Below the pieces are notes generated by a model. That model had not been told where the DNA came from. It ran no database searches and worked only from the letters and a program-made list of their open reading frames with translations. Shown piece after piece: positions 43,601 to 53,999 of a stretch of DNA of 64,000 bases. The stretch spans positions 3,844,701-3,908,700 of the forward strand of contig OZ007515.1 in assembly GCA_963931865.1 (NCBI GenBank), written 5' to 3'. Both the position numbers and the translations under genes were made by a program. Numbering within the stretch: position 1 is the first letter of the stretch; the number at the start of each line of letters is the position of its first letter. The DNA is from Axinella damicornis. Its lineage: Eukaryota; Porifera; Demospongiae; Axinellida; Axinellidae.

Positions 43601-44883
43601 AGGGAGGGAGGGAGGGAGGGAGGGAGGGAGGGAGGGAGGGAGGGAGGGAGGGAGGGAGGGAGGGAGGGAGGGAGGGAGGGAGGGAGGGAGAGAGAGAGCA
43701 GGTTATGTCAATTACTAAATGGGGCATTTTCAGAATATTAATAACTACACACATACACCGATACAAGTGACTGTCTGTAGAAGACTGGATGAAAGATGAA
43801 TGGAAATGGGTGCTACCAGAGTGCAACTGCATACAGCTGTTTGGTCAAGTTGGGGCGCTTGTATCCATAATACGTACATGCTCCAGGTAAACAGTCAAGG
43901 TACTCTTACTTTCTGACGACACCTTCATGGGAGGAGCGAAGAGGAGCATGAGCCAGTGTGGCACAGGTACTCTCAATGGTGTGTCGGGTATAGCAGGCAG
44001 GCCACTTGAAGCGGGTCACAAACTGTACTGTTGCTTCCACAGCAGTGGCATAAATAGCCGGCCGCAAAGACTTGACAGGGGTGAGTGAGTGAATGGGGGA
44101 AGGTCAGGTCCTTTAAAACATTTGAGTTCAGGCTGTTCCCAGTCTCATTCCCAGGCTGTTCCCAGTCTCATTCCCAGTCTCATTCCCAGGCTGTTCCCAG
44201 GCTGTTCCCAGTCTCGTTCCCAGGCTGTTCCCAGTCTCATTCCCAGTCACGTTCCAAGTCTTGTTGGCCTCTGCTTAGCCTCGCATGCCACACCCTCTTC
44301 GCAACTTGATAGATAATTTTATTTCGAAGCAGGAATATGTCCCATCAATTATGAAGAGCTGGTCGGACTAGTTGGGCAAAGAGAGGCTAGCAGCTAGACT
44401 GGGTACTGTTACAAACAGTTCACACTTGCTGCTGAAATTACAAGTAAAAGCGATTTCTGCCAACAGGTGATGATATGCATTATGACCATGTCTAACTGAG
44501 TCTGGTTCCCAGACCCAACTCGCGGGTTGGGTCTGGAAACCAGACTAGTAATCTCGCCGTTCGCGGCGCGCGGAGGGGAGGGCGGCGCCGCCCTCCCATC
44601 CGCGCGCCGCGAACGTCTGGCCCGCGAGACTACCAGACTAAGTATGCTCGCACGCCTGGGCCCGAGGCTAGCGCATACAGTACATTCATGTTGCAAACCT
44701 TTTGTTTAATGGCTTTAAACTCTGTCCTGTTTACCGCCTTTGCTACCTCACTGATCCGCTGAATCAAGGTCCCCCTTGACGAACCAAGCATGGTTGAGCT
44801 TTGATATCGTCTCGGTCCCAAACCGCTGATCGCTTCCGGGGCCGGGGCCGGGACCAGTACCAGGGGACCGGTCTTGATGCGCC
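36684..44883 (-). CDS. Pentatricopeptide-repeat-like protein, probably mitochondrial; partly resolved
   Basis: Two groups of exons are in phase. Upstream group: 43012-42874, 42780-42622 and 42329-42260, reading ARNTPEVEAILRDMLRYG and then LKINKEY, typical PPR spacing. Downstream group: 38569-38468, 38399-38286, 37185-37120 and 36824-36684, reading GLSLFEDMKSKGIKPDGNTF (a clear PPR helix pair) and ending IYYKHHTNWYDPVHDLV before a stop. Further likely exons are 41486-41290, 41114-40981 and about 44060-43909, but their phases do not all join, so small exons are missing or misplaced. A possible 5' exon is 44883-44699 (containing RRYQSSTMLGSS). 39845-39791 is another weak candidate. PPR proteins bind organelle RNA; mitochondrial location is inferred from the family. 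I could not assign an orthologue. A 200-N gap lies inside the gene. Confidence 0.65.
37619..37651. repeat. Poly-C tract
   Basis: About 31 C flanked by AGCCTCGATCCCAGATCCC on both sides, so the tract is bracketed by a direct repeat of hairpin-family-like sequence. The intron 37186-38285 otherwise holds two hairpin MITEs (37386-37421 and 38184-38240). Confidence 0.9.
38801..39000. other. Assembly gap (200 N)
   Basis: Exactly 200 undetermined bases. The 17-mer GTCAAAATTTGTGTTTG ends the left flank and begins the right flank, so the two contig ends may overlap. Confidence 0.98.
39440..39590. repeat. G-rich low-complexity tract
   Basis: About 150 bp of GGGGGAGGGG-type sequence in the PPR-gene span; pyrimidine-rich on the gene's sense strand. 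Reading frames through it are artefacts. Confidence 0.9.
40617..40830. repeat. (GGGA)n/(GGCA)n tract
   Basis: About 210 bp of AGGG and AGGC repeats; pyrimidine-rich on the PPR gene's sense strand. The surrounding 39846-40980 shows no supported exon. Confidence 0.9.
43585..43700. repeat. (GGGA)n microsatellite
   Basis: About 26 pure GGGA units between PPR-gene exons; CCCT on the sense strand. Confidence 0.95.
44540..44634. repeat. GC-rich palindrome beside a hairpin MITE
   Basis: GTTCGCGGCGCGCGGAGGGG ... CCGCGCGCCGCGAAC, arms of about 30 bp around GGCGGCGCCGCC. It directly follows a hairpin MITE at 44500-44548. A shorter piece, CCGCGCGCCGCGAACGTCTG, recurs near 49536. Confidence 0.8.
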
Positions 44884-45031
44884 CTGACCTGTGGGTGTGG
44901 CTGGATGGCGTGCACCGCCTATATAATAATATATCAACCCACGCGTATATACTCACCCGTCCCCTTTGCAAGGCCAACAAAGTTAGTGATCTCATTGTGC
45001 GCAACACGATCTCTCAGAGTAAGGAAATAAG

Positions 45032-46781
45032 ATGCAAACCCCACACGAACCGGACCAGCAGAGCTACTTCTACGTTGTCTGGCCGGAAGAGAGGGCGCCG
45101 ACGAACTCCTCTGCCGCAGCAGAGTCGTCAATCAGGAACAGTGAACGGAGTCCCACGATCAATTTGTGTGACGAAGAAAGCGAACACAGCGCAGGTACAA
45201 GTACAGAGGAGGAGGATACCTCAAACTGCGACCCTTCCAACTTGGGTAGGTTATGAAAATTGAATTATCGATTGTTGTTGTTGTTGTTATTGTTGTTGTC
45301 GTCGTCGTCGTTGTTTAATATTGTTTTCATGATTCAGGATCAATGGCAGAGCAAGCCATCGTATACCTGCAGAAGATTTTGGAAGCCACTGACAAAAAAG
45401 GAGCTAGATCTGCAGCTGGGCAGCAGAAATCTTCAACATTGCCTGGTGATAAACCTAGGGATCAAGGCAGGGAGACTTCAAATTCTCGTGCTCAGGCCCA
45501 GCATGCTGGTATGAATTCATCTTCACACAATGGCTACAACCACACCAATGAGCACAGTACCATACCGCCAGCTAAGAGACACTGCAATTCTGCACATACA
45601 ATGCTGCCTGTTGCTACGGCCACCACTGGTGGTGCAGTTTCCCAGTGTCTGGAGTGTGAGGTGAAAGATGCAGAGATCCACACTCTGCGGAGGAGAATCC
45701 AGTTGCTGAAGGAACAGGTGGCCAACACCAACACTCCGCCACAATCCCATGCAGGAGTTCCGATTCAAGTGAGGCCCACATATGCTTTACTTTTGGTAGT
45801 AAAAGAGAATTACTTGTTTTTCGTCCTGCTGGTCCCAATATTTTACCCTCTAACAAGTTATTCCGTTGACCACCATTGCTCACTTCAACTCCCGTTGGCA
45901 GTATATGATGTAACATAATGTATGCATTAACGATCCGTAAGCTGGCTGCCTGTACAAGCAGCCAGGGAACAAGGCTAGCCATGTGTTTGTGCTGGTGGAT
46001 GCAATCATAGTCTGCTGGGGTATCCATGAGGTGACGGCAAGACCTGAAGATGCGGATCTGTCTTGGAAAGTGGTCCACTCGATTAATAATTCCTCACTCT
46101 CCTATTTTCTAGAAAGATGGATGATAAAACAAGTAATTTTTACATTGCCCAGTATACCTGATGTACCTCCAGGTTGACATAGTCTCGTTCCCAGACCGTT
46201 TATCCAGCGTGTGTATCGCTTCCAGTATGGGACTGAGACTAGGTTGACACTAATGTTGTTTTATATGGCACAGAATGGCACTAGTACTCATTCAGCAGCA
46301 GAAGAAACCTTGACAAGCAGGCCCAAGCCAGAACAAAATGGTATCACACCAGTGCTAACACCACTACGTCAACACCAAGTAAGTGATAGATAGATAGATA
46401 GATAGATAGATAGGTAGATAGATAGACAGACAGATAGACAGATAGATAGATGACAGCTGGTCCACCTGGGATTCCCAGCTTGACTGCATTTTTGTTTCTT
46501 TTCTGCATGTGTGCGTATAGACTGTCCCCAGTGGGTATGTGGAACTCGTCATCAGTTCTGGTGTTTATATCCCCTCCTCTAAACTGGATGAGGCCTTAAG
46601 AGATTCCAAGACAGGCACTCAACTGGCCAGGAAGCTCATGGATTCCTTCTGGGACAAGGCCACCCTTTCCAAGTCTACGCTGTCAGCAAGAAGCAAGTTC
46701 CAGTACCAACAGCTCGATCCAAAGATAATCGCTGCAATTGAAGGTAAAAATCTATCCACCTTTTATGAAGGTTGTATATAG
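45032..46781 (+). CDS. BEN-domain protein
   Basis: BEN domains are DNA- or chromatin-binding modules of transcriptional regulators. Exons 45032-45245, 45338-45768, 46274-46378 and 46521-46743 (or to the stop ending 46781 if the last GT is not used) join in frame, about 325-336 aa. The N-terminus reads QQSYFYVVWPEE, as in other BEN proteins. The middle is a low-complexity linker followed by a Cys pair and a short coiled coil, ECEVKDAEIHTLRRRIQLLK. The C-terminus is the BEN domain: VELVISSGVYIPSSKLDEAL, then DSKTGTQLARKLMDSFW and LDPKIIAAIE. The end is uncertain: GAAG|GTAAAA could be a donor, but no following exon was found; without it the protein ends at KNLSTFYEGCI. A (GTT)n repeat and a (GATA)n repeat lie in introns 1 and 3. 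It is divergent from the PPR gene. Confidence 0.85.
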
Positions 46782-47399
46782 GGCAAATTATCAGTGATTT
46801 AAAGAAAGCTCGCTTGTTTTGGGATAAAGGTGGTTACATGTAGTTCAGAGTTCTTTGGTGTTTGAAATGTTTACTGAAATGTCATACATGTCAGAAGACA
46901 TGACGTTGCTTTCAGCCAACACATGTCGACATGATAGGTACATCAAGTTGTCTCCTTATATAGTCACTTGAAATGCCACACATGCAAGTTACGAACTCGT
47001 GTAGAAAGCAGTTACACCTCATGTGACATGCATGTGTCATCACTAATGGTGTAGAACAATGTCAACACTCGCTGTATACTTGTCAACAGCATGCTATTCA
47101 CAGGTTCATCACTATCAGTATAGTAAAGGCGATTGACTGTAGTTATAATAGTTGTAGCTCGTGGAATGTAATGCAAACTTACATCTGAAATATGTAAGAC
47201 AACATGTGTACTGTGTGCATATTGTAGCTGGCTGCTATGGTGGGGAACAGCTAGTTTGCAGTTTGTATATAGCAGACGAACAAACCGTGCTTTTGTTGTA
47301 TGTTGGAGGAGGGCAATAGATATTTGTGGTCATCAGAAGAGCTGTTATCCCTGAGGCGGTTACAACAATGGTGGCAGGCGAGGGCCTGTAGAAGGCAGA

Positions 47400-47590
47400 G
47401 ACTATTCAAACCAGGTTCCCCGGGACTGACGGCTTAGTGTCCCCTTGATATGAAAGTAATTATTCCTTCGCATTTTTTTTGAGTTTAGGGCTGAGTCACA
47501 CTGAAGGAGAAAGAAAAACCCATACCTGGGACTTCTGAGTCCATAGTTCAGTGTTCTAACCACTGGCCACCAAGCACCCCTCATGAACTG
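47400..47590 (-). repeat. tRNA-derived SINE-like repeat
   Basis: Read on the minus strand it starts AGGGGTGCTTGGTGGCCAGTGG, with a later CCCAGGTATGGG segment standing where a B box would be, then GAGAAAGAAAAACCC-type sequence reversed downstream. A tandem partial copy, TAACCACTGAGCCACCAAGC, is found twice between 47640 and 47760. A related copy is at 48465-48615. These look like tRNA-headed SINEs. Confidence 0.6.
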
Positions 47591-48464
47591 TTGGCATACC
47601 AGCCCAGCATTTGATGAAATTTACCACAACAGTTTGCAAGCTAGTGTTTTAACCACTGAGCCACCAAGCAACCTCTGTTAGCATACCAGCCCAGCATTTG
47701 ATGAAATTTACCACAGCAGTTTGCAAGCTAGTGTTTTAACCACTGAGCCACCAAGCAACCCCTCATGAACTGTTAGCATACCGGCCCGGCATGTGATGAA
47801 ATTTACCAGTACAGTACAACAGTTTGCAAGCTGGGTCAGTGAGCCAAACTACTGCTGGGTGCATCCAATGTTGTTAAGGTAGGGCTCTCCTGTGTAAATC
47901 GTTGACAGCATCAGAGTCTCACCAAACTGCTCCCTCTGCTTGATAAAGCATAAGATTCAGTGGTTTGAGGCCCTCTACTAAACTGACCCTCCTCCCTCTT
48001 CAAGGCTCCAGTGCTTTAGCAGCCCCATAAACCTCACTCTAGCTTCAAAGTTCCGCTCAACCAAACCAATAGAGCACTTGAAAGTGCCACTTTCCACAAC
48101 CACGATGGGAAAGATAAACAAAGTCATGAATCTAATTAAGTAGTGTCATCATGGTCACATGACCTCTGATTCAGAATTGAGCCGATCTATATCTGTGATA
48201 CAAGAGTGGAAATGAGATCAGGTCTTAAATCTCAATTTGACGCATGGAAGAAGTTACATCATCTGCATGGCGCAGCTAGTTCCTCACACCAGAGGGTTTT
48301 TCTGGTATTCGCTCTGACTCGCCCCTCCAATACGTATTCGGAGGGCTCTATCTTTTATTGTACATAGCTACGTGTACACTCAAGAAATAGCTAGGTAGTT
48401 AACTCTTATTGCTGGTCTTTAAATTTGGGAATAAAGATGTTGCTAACGATGTCATTAGACAATG

Positions 48465-48615
48465 GTAGATCATTGAATCCACTGATCTTGTCTCTTTCGT
48501 GTCCCTTCTTCTGAGTCTAGGACTGAGAGGAGGAGAAAGAAAAACAGTGGGGCCAGAACCTGGGACCTCTATAGGTCCGTAGTCAAATGCTTTAACCACT
48601 CAAACAGCCCCTCAT
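48465..48615 (-). repeat. tRNA-derived SINE-like repeat, second copy
   Basis: On the minus strand GGGGCTGTTTGAGTGGTTAA, then GGACCTATAGAGGTCC and a CAGGTTCTGGCCCC segment in the B-box position, followed by a tail with the same CTTTCTCCTCCTCTCAG-type sequence as the copy at 47400. Similar anatomy at the two loci supports a dispersed family. Confidence 0.6.
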
Positions 48616-49607
48616 GAACACCTTTTATGTAAATTATGAGCAATTGCATGAAAAATGTCACTATAGCTACGTAGCTGCTCAGTGGCAAGCCAGTCAACTA
48701 CTGGGTGCAGCAGCCATTGTGCTAATGTAGCCTGGGAATGAGGTTAGATCTTGAGCCTGTGGTATTCACTTCTGACTAATATTTCTCTTCTTGTGGCTAC
48801 CTTTACATTCAAGAGATAATTATTGATGATGGTATTGTCATGGTGATGTCATTACGATGTCATTACGATGTGTAATTATGATGTGTGAAATTATGATGTC
48901 ATTACGTTATGGTGATGCAGTACATCATTGAATCCACTGATCTTGTCCTCTTCATGCATGCACAGCCTACTGCTTGGCATACGACAGGAACACCCATTCC
49001 AGAGACATCCACGCCACAATGACAGACAAGTGCTGCCAGGCCCGGAGCAGAAAAGGAGCTCATATCAGGGCGACGTAGAGGTGGACAATTGATAGGGTTT
49101 TCGAATTCACTGCTAGCCACTTGACTTTTCTCATGTATGGCCATTTTCACCTCACTATGTAATCACTGTTATATACTATTAAAATTGAAAACTTGCCATG
49201 GCTGGCGCTAGATATAAACTAACTTAGAGGCTTGATCTATTAACTTCTCCCTCAGGCTCTCAGACATAATTTTTCAGGAAAGGCAATCACTTTTTTGTGT
49301 GTGTTGTGTCCTGATCTGGAATAGGGTGCCGGTACTGCAAGTGACCTGAATTACAAATATTATGATGTTAGCACTAAAAAATGAAGTGGTCTGGCAGGAA
49401 GTAGGGCAATGGGTTAGGGCCATGCAGGGCCGGTTCTATAGATCGATGTGCATGCGTTCCTGCTGGACCAGTATCCACGTCGAAAATTATCGGGGCCAAG
49501 TAATGTAGATGTAGCAACTGAAAGGCGCAAGCCTCCGCGCGCCGCGAACGTCTGGCCGGCCCGCGTGATGTTGGAGACTATAGTCTCGGAACCAGACTAT
49601 CGACTTT

Positions 49608-52600
49608 ATGGTCAGGTTCTGGGGAACCTGCACAAAGCGAATATCAATGGTGCAGGGGAATTGTCTCAAACTGAGCCTAGTGGGTCGATTCTGCAGAGGC
49701 TATTGCTCATCTGCAGCATGGCAGGGCTCACTCAACTACTGTGTGAACCTAGTCAGGTCAGCAGCTGCTAACATACGTACACTACAGAAGGTATGTACTT
49801 TGTGCTGTCTATCAGTATGCTGCTACTGCGTTTGCAGGTGTTGTAGGATCATGACCTCGTAGGCTCGTACCTGTGTTTTAGATTATATACCTAGTCCATG
49901 GTGATGATAGTCTGGCTCCCAGACCCAACCTATGCCTATGGTGATCTCTCTCCAGGCAACACGACTATGACCACTACCTCTGCACCCTACTCCTGCCCAA
50001 GTTAGTGAGGCCTGCTGTGTTTGCCATCAGGGCCTTCAACGTGGAGGTGGCACAGGTGAGATTCCAACAGGCCCCTGATGGCGGTGTGTGTAGCAACTGT
50101 ACAGGTCTACGCATTCACTACAAACCTCCCTGCAGGTTCGTGACGTGGTCTCGGAGAAGCATGTGGGTCAAATGAGGATCCAATTTTGGAGGGACACCAT
50201 TGACACTGTGTACAAGGTTATATATGGTCATGTATGTGAAATGAGCTTTATGCTGGCATGTCAAGAGCGCATTTCTTGCACGTACGTAGGACGACCCTCC
50301 CAAGCAACCAGTAGCACAGGCATTGACAGACGTAAGTCCAGGTCATATAACAGGCTCTCACTCCAGCTTTTGGCTTTTGCCAAATTTGCTGTTAACATAG
50401 CACGAGAGAGAGGGGCAGTTTGTATATCTACCTATTAGGCTGTTCAGAGACACAAACTTTCAAAGATGTGGTTCACCCGGCTGTTAGATGCAAGGGTAAG
50501 TGCCTATTATACATGTGGAATGTACGTAAGAGGTCGAAGGTCAGAGTTCAGTAGTTCACCTTGGCATAGGAATCGGACCTGAGCACGAGTGTGTACCTCT
50601 CCACCGGAGATATGGAGGAGTACGCAGAACACACATCATCATCACTGCTCTACCTCACACTTGAAGCTCTTGGTAAGGGAGCAATCGAATACAGTATTTT
50701 CTTTAGTGACTGTTTCTGCATAGTGTTGCATTTTAGCCAATATTCTGGTAGTAAGGGAGGGGATAATTATGTTGAAATCAAGTGCACTGTAGCATTCAAG
50801 CAGAGATCTGCTTGTCAACACCATACATGGAAATGGTATGCAGAGAGTGGTAAATTATGCTTGTTGGGTATGTCCCAGGCATAGAGCTATGCATTTTACC
50901 TACCACCAAACTAGCTTCTGACAATCATGTATCACTGTCTGTGGTGTCAGATGGAATATTGAGTGAATGCGATACCATCGAAAAGTAATTTTTGCACAGA
51001 GCTGGTAGGTCTCTTGGAGCAATGTGGTAATACAAAGAGCAGGGTAAGACCCTGTCATTGACTGGAATTATGAGGGTGTGACTCTCATTGTATCATCATG
51101 CTAGTTGGCCATCGGGTATGTCATATATAAGAGCTTGCTTGATGGGACACTGCAGCTGGTATGAGGCTGTGTATGAGATAGACAGATAGATAGTAGCCTC
51201 GTTCCCAGGCCTTCTGACCCCAGCGTTTGTCGCCTGTAGTTTTAACACCTGGGAATGAGGCTAGATAGATAGTTAGTAGGTTGATAGATAATTACATAGA
51301 CAGAAATGGCAGATGGACTGATGCAGTAGAGGACTAGTCTTAGCCGCGTTCCCAGGCCCGCACGCCGCTTTCGGTTGTACACTTTTCCGTACTGCAAGCG
51401 ATGAAAAGCTGGGTGGGGCCTGGGAACGAGGCTAGACTAGTCTAGCTGGAGTCCATCACAATGCAGCTCCTCCCACCTTGTGTTGCTCCAACATGCAGTG
51501 TCCATCACCCACCTTGTTTCATATCCACGGCTTGGGCTACCAGTGTTCCCCCACCTCATCCTGCAGGAGTGAGAGAGGTGTCTGCTGACCATGCAGCAAG
51601 CCATGTTGGCAAGGCGGAAGGTGTAGTGATACTGCTGAGAGCCGCAGCCTACCACCGGTTAAAGAGGAGTGTGCTCCTGCCCATGGACATTGTCACAAGG
51701 GTGAGGAACAGTTAGACCCTGCACTGCAAGCTGTAAGCGAACACTAGACCACACGCACCGATACCCTGAGGCAGTGAAACGAACCGTGAGAGAAGACAGA
51801 TGGAATCGGCCAAGTCCTCTAGCCTGTGCTGTTATATACAGCCTTGCTTCCACTCCTCTGCTGTGGGCCCAGTGGCTTAGCGGTAAGAGCGTCTGACTAG
51901 TACTCAGGTCGTCTTGGGTTCAAATCCCAGCTGGTCCCAGAATTTTTCTGTGGACTGTTCTCTCTCTCCAAAGCTTGCATCCAACACCTGCCTACATAGA
52001 ACCCTGCATGAATCATTTGTTTTCTGCTCTTCCCCTCTCTCGGGTCACCCAGCATGGGGCTTCCCAGGAGGACTTTCTGAGGGGCAATGTGACCCAAGCT
52101 GTGAGGGATGCCACCTTTGACCTGGCCAGCCTGGCACACACCCACCTGCAGAAGGTGAGGCTCAGTGTTCATGGAGACCTCGTACCTCTCAGAACATGTT
52201 TGTTCCTCTATCCTTCTTGGTTGGAAGGCCCGCTCTATGAAAGGAAAAATCCACCCTCCTGCTCTCAAGGTGCTACTGCCAGCAGTGAGTTGTAGATAAG
52301 CTATAGCCTAGTTCCCAGGCTCCCCCTTTGTTGCTGCGCAAAGGGGGCGGGGGCCTGGGAACGAGTCTATATAAGCTATAGTTTCTCTTTGATAGTTTGA
52401 CTGCTGCACAATCAGTGCACATCTGCTTGTGTAGCTACTTAGCCTCGTTCCCAGGCCATGCGGCCTGGGAATGAGTCTAGTAGCTACTTTACTGCTCAGC
52501 TGAGAGAGTGGCCCGATCATGTCTCCCAAAACTTGGACGAAAAGACACAATCCTTTGCTTCTAGTTCCCAATGCTTTGCAGGCCAAGGTGCTCCTCATTT

Positions 52601-52960
52601 CCACCTGGTCTATCTAGTCCTTAGCCTCGTTCCCAGGCCGTTTTTCCCTCCCAAAACAGCCTGGGAACGAGGCTAATCTAGTCCTAGTCTCATTGGCAGG
52701 CTCATTCCTGCACTCTAATTCAGCTGTTGTCGTACAGTAAACAACAAAAGACAGCAGAGTTGCCTCTACCTGCATGTATGCCAGGGTGGTACCTGTTACA
52801 CTGTATGACTGTGTTGCGTATGCTATTGCAGGTTGTGTGTGAAAGCTTCTTGAACAGAATCCAACAAGCCCACTTCAACCCGTTTGACCCCTCCCTCACT
52901 ACCAGAGTGCCCCTGCTACCATTCACACTGCTGTGGAGGTCGTGGAAGAGAACATACTAG
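49608..52960 (+). CDS. NDUFAF6: NADH dehydrogenase complex I assembly factor 6, complete
   Basis: A phytoene/squalene-synthase-like protein that helps assemble mitochondrial complex I. Exons 49608-49756, 49956-50055, 50136-50216, 50290-50331, 50439-50495, 50570-50672, 51567-51700, 52053-52154, 52228-52284 and 52832-52960 make 318 codons (317 aa; human 333). The first 40 residues are basic and lack acidic residues ([20 protein letters not shown]), fitting a presequence. Then come [99 protein letters not shown] and [13 protein letters not shown], each with a direct human counterpart. The C-terminus ends [10 protein letters not shown], as in human YIQSWRKTY. The family is thought to lack synthase activity. 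Introns contain a tRNA-Thr-like gene and several hairpin MITEs. The 5' end abuts hairpin sequence (49530-49605). Confidence 0.95.
51193..51263. mobile_element. Hairpin MITE in (GATA)-rich intron
   Basis: TAGCCTCGTTCCCAGGCCTTC ... CCTGGGAATGAGGCTA flanked by AGATAGATAG on both sides. Another larger family member follows at about 51343-51436 (TTAGCCGCGTTCCCAGGCCC ... CCTGGGAACGAGGCTA). Confidence 0.75.
51866..51938 (+). tRNA. tRNA-Thr(AGT)-like, likely degraded copy
   Basis: A 73-nt cloverleaf: acceptor GGCCCAG/CTGGTCC with one C-T mismatch, D arm GCTTAGCGGTAAGAGC, anticodon stem TCTGA with loop CTAGTAC (anticodon AGT), T arm with GTTCAAATCC. The A box TGGCTTAGCGG is intact; the B box has A instead of G (GGTTCAAATCC). 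The third anticodon-stem pairing position and the B box differ from the copy at 60020. It lies in an NDUFAF6 intron inside a roughly 200-bp segment shared with the second copy. Confidence 0.7.
52304..52368. mobile_element. Hairpin MITE
   Basis: TAGCCTAGTTCCCAGGC ... GCCTGGGAACGAGTCTA, with ATAAGCTAT on both sides (9 bp). In the last NDUFAF6 intron. Confidence 0.85.
52441..52480. mobile_element. Minimal 40-bp hairpin MITE
   Basis: TAGCCTCGTTCCCAGGCCAT followed directly by its near-complement. The exact 9-bp repeat GTAGCTACT flanks it (52432-52440, 52481-52489). It is one of the smallest family members here, so almost nothing beyond the terminal arms is kept. Confidence 0.92.
52622..52675. mobile_element. 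Hairpin MITE
   Basis: TAGCCTCGTTCCCAGGCCG ... CCTGGGAACGAGGCTA with ATCTAGTCCT on both sides (52612-52621, 52676-52685). Confidence 0.92.
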
Positions 52961-53707
52961 CACTATAATTATGATAATGCATGTATTCATGCACTAGCCT
53001 TGTTCCCAGGCTGCGCGCCGCTTTCGGTTGCACAAAAGAACGCGCGGAGGGCCTGGTATGTTTCCTCACGTGTGTGACGTCGAGCTAGCTAGGCTCTCCC
53101 CACTTTTCCGTACTGAAAGCTGGGCGGGGCCTGGGAACGAGGCTATTCATGCACAATGCATGTACATCAATACATCCAGACAACTGTTCATAGGCGCTTA
53201 GGCGGTATAGTACATGTGATGTCATGTACGTAGGTTCTATGTGATATATACATGTATATATCACTGATGTGTACATGTACATTAAACTGGGCAAACATGT
53301 AAGCATATTATGTATGAGAATGTAACACACAAGTTTGCATGCACGGTGTGTTACAACTACCGAGGTGGGTGGCCTATTGTGAGCATATTGCAATATTTTG
53401 ACAAATGCAGATGGAGGGGTCTGTGGTCATGCATTTAGTTCAAGTAAGGATTTTATGAAGGACAGATTGACATACATTCATGTTTGACTCAATTGGTATC
53501 CTGAACCATGCAGGTCTAGAGCTGAGGTTTCCATTTCACATATCCGAAGTATGGTGGATGGGTACATGCCATCCAGGAAGAGATTACACCAGTGTATAGC
53601 TTTGTTCCCAAGGTCCCTGCCCACATGGAAAAGCTTGGGAAACAGGCTATGTTGAGAATTAGTCACCAAACAAAGAAAGGGAGTCAAATAAATATGGAAT
53701 CTGGTCT
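52961..53707. other. Spacer between convergent NDUFAF6 and NAGPA
   Basis: 747 bp with both 3' ends. It holds a compound hairpin insertion (52995-53145), TGTACATGTA-rich sequence near 53210-53285 and a hairpin remnant at about 53597-53650. No gene seen. Confidence 0.75.
52995..53145. mobile_element. Longer hairpin-family element
   Basis: TAGCCTTGTTCCCAGGCTGC ... GGGCCTGGGAACGAGGCTA; the direct repeat TTCATGCAC flanks it (52986-52994, 53146-53154). The middle holds GCGCGCCGCTTTCGGTTGCA, a sequence that recurs in the element at 51343. Confidence 0.85.
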
Positions 53708-53956
53708 CTAGAAGCTACAGTCGCCGCTGCTGCTGTTCTGGGGTAGCTGAACAAACTTGGGTCTTCGCTTCCTCAATCGCTTCCTCTTGGAAGAAGATGG
53801 CAGGGTCCGACCTCCACTGTGCATTGTCTGTAGGGCTGCTCTGTATGCCCACTTTCTTGTTAGGAAACACAGAGCAGCATGCAGCACGAATGTTACCATG
53901 GCAACCAGGATGCACAGGAGGACAGCTGCTAGGGCTTGGCTGGGGTTTGTAACACT

Positions 53957-53999
<43 letters not shown>

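Larger units (their letters stand above)
46782..49607. other. Intergenic region BEN gene to NDUFAF6
   Basis: No convincing gene on either strand. It contains several tRNA-derived repeat copies on the minus strand and a hairpin fragment with CCGCGCGCCGCGAACGTCTG just before NDUFAF6. A missing last exon of the BEN gene could lie here, but I cannot point to one. Confidence 0.6.

Noticed and set aside
49448..49771. 107-aa frame overlapping the first NDUFAF6 exon
   Set aside because: Wrong frame; the frame from 49608 gives the conserved [17 protein letters not shown] after splicing.
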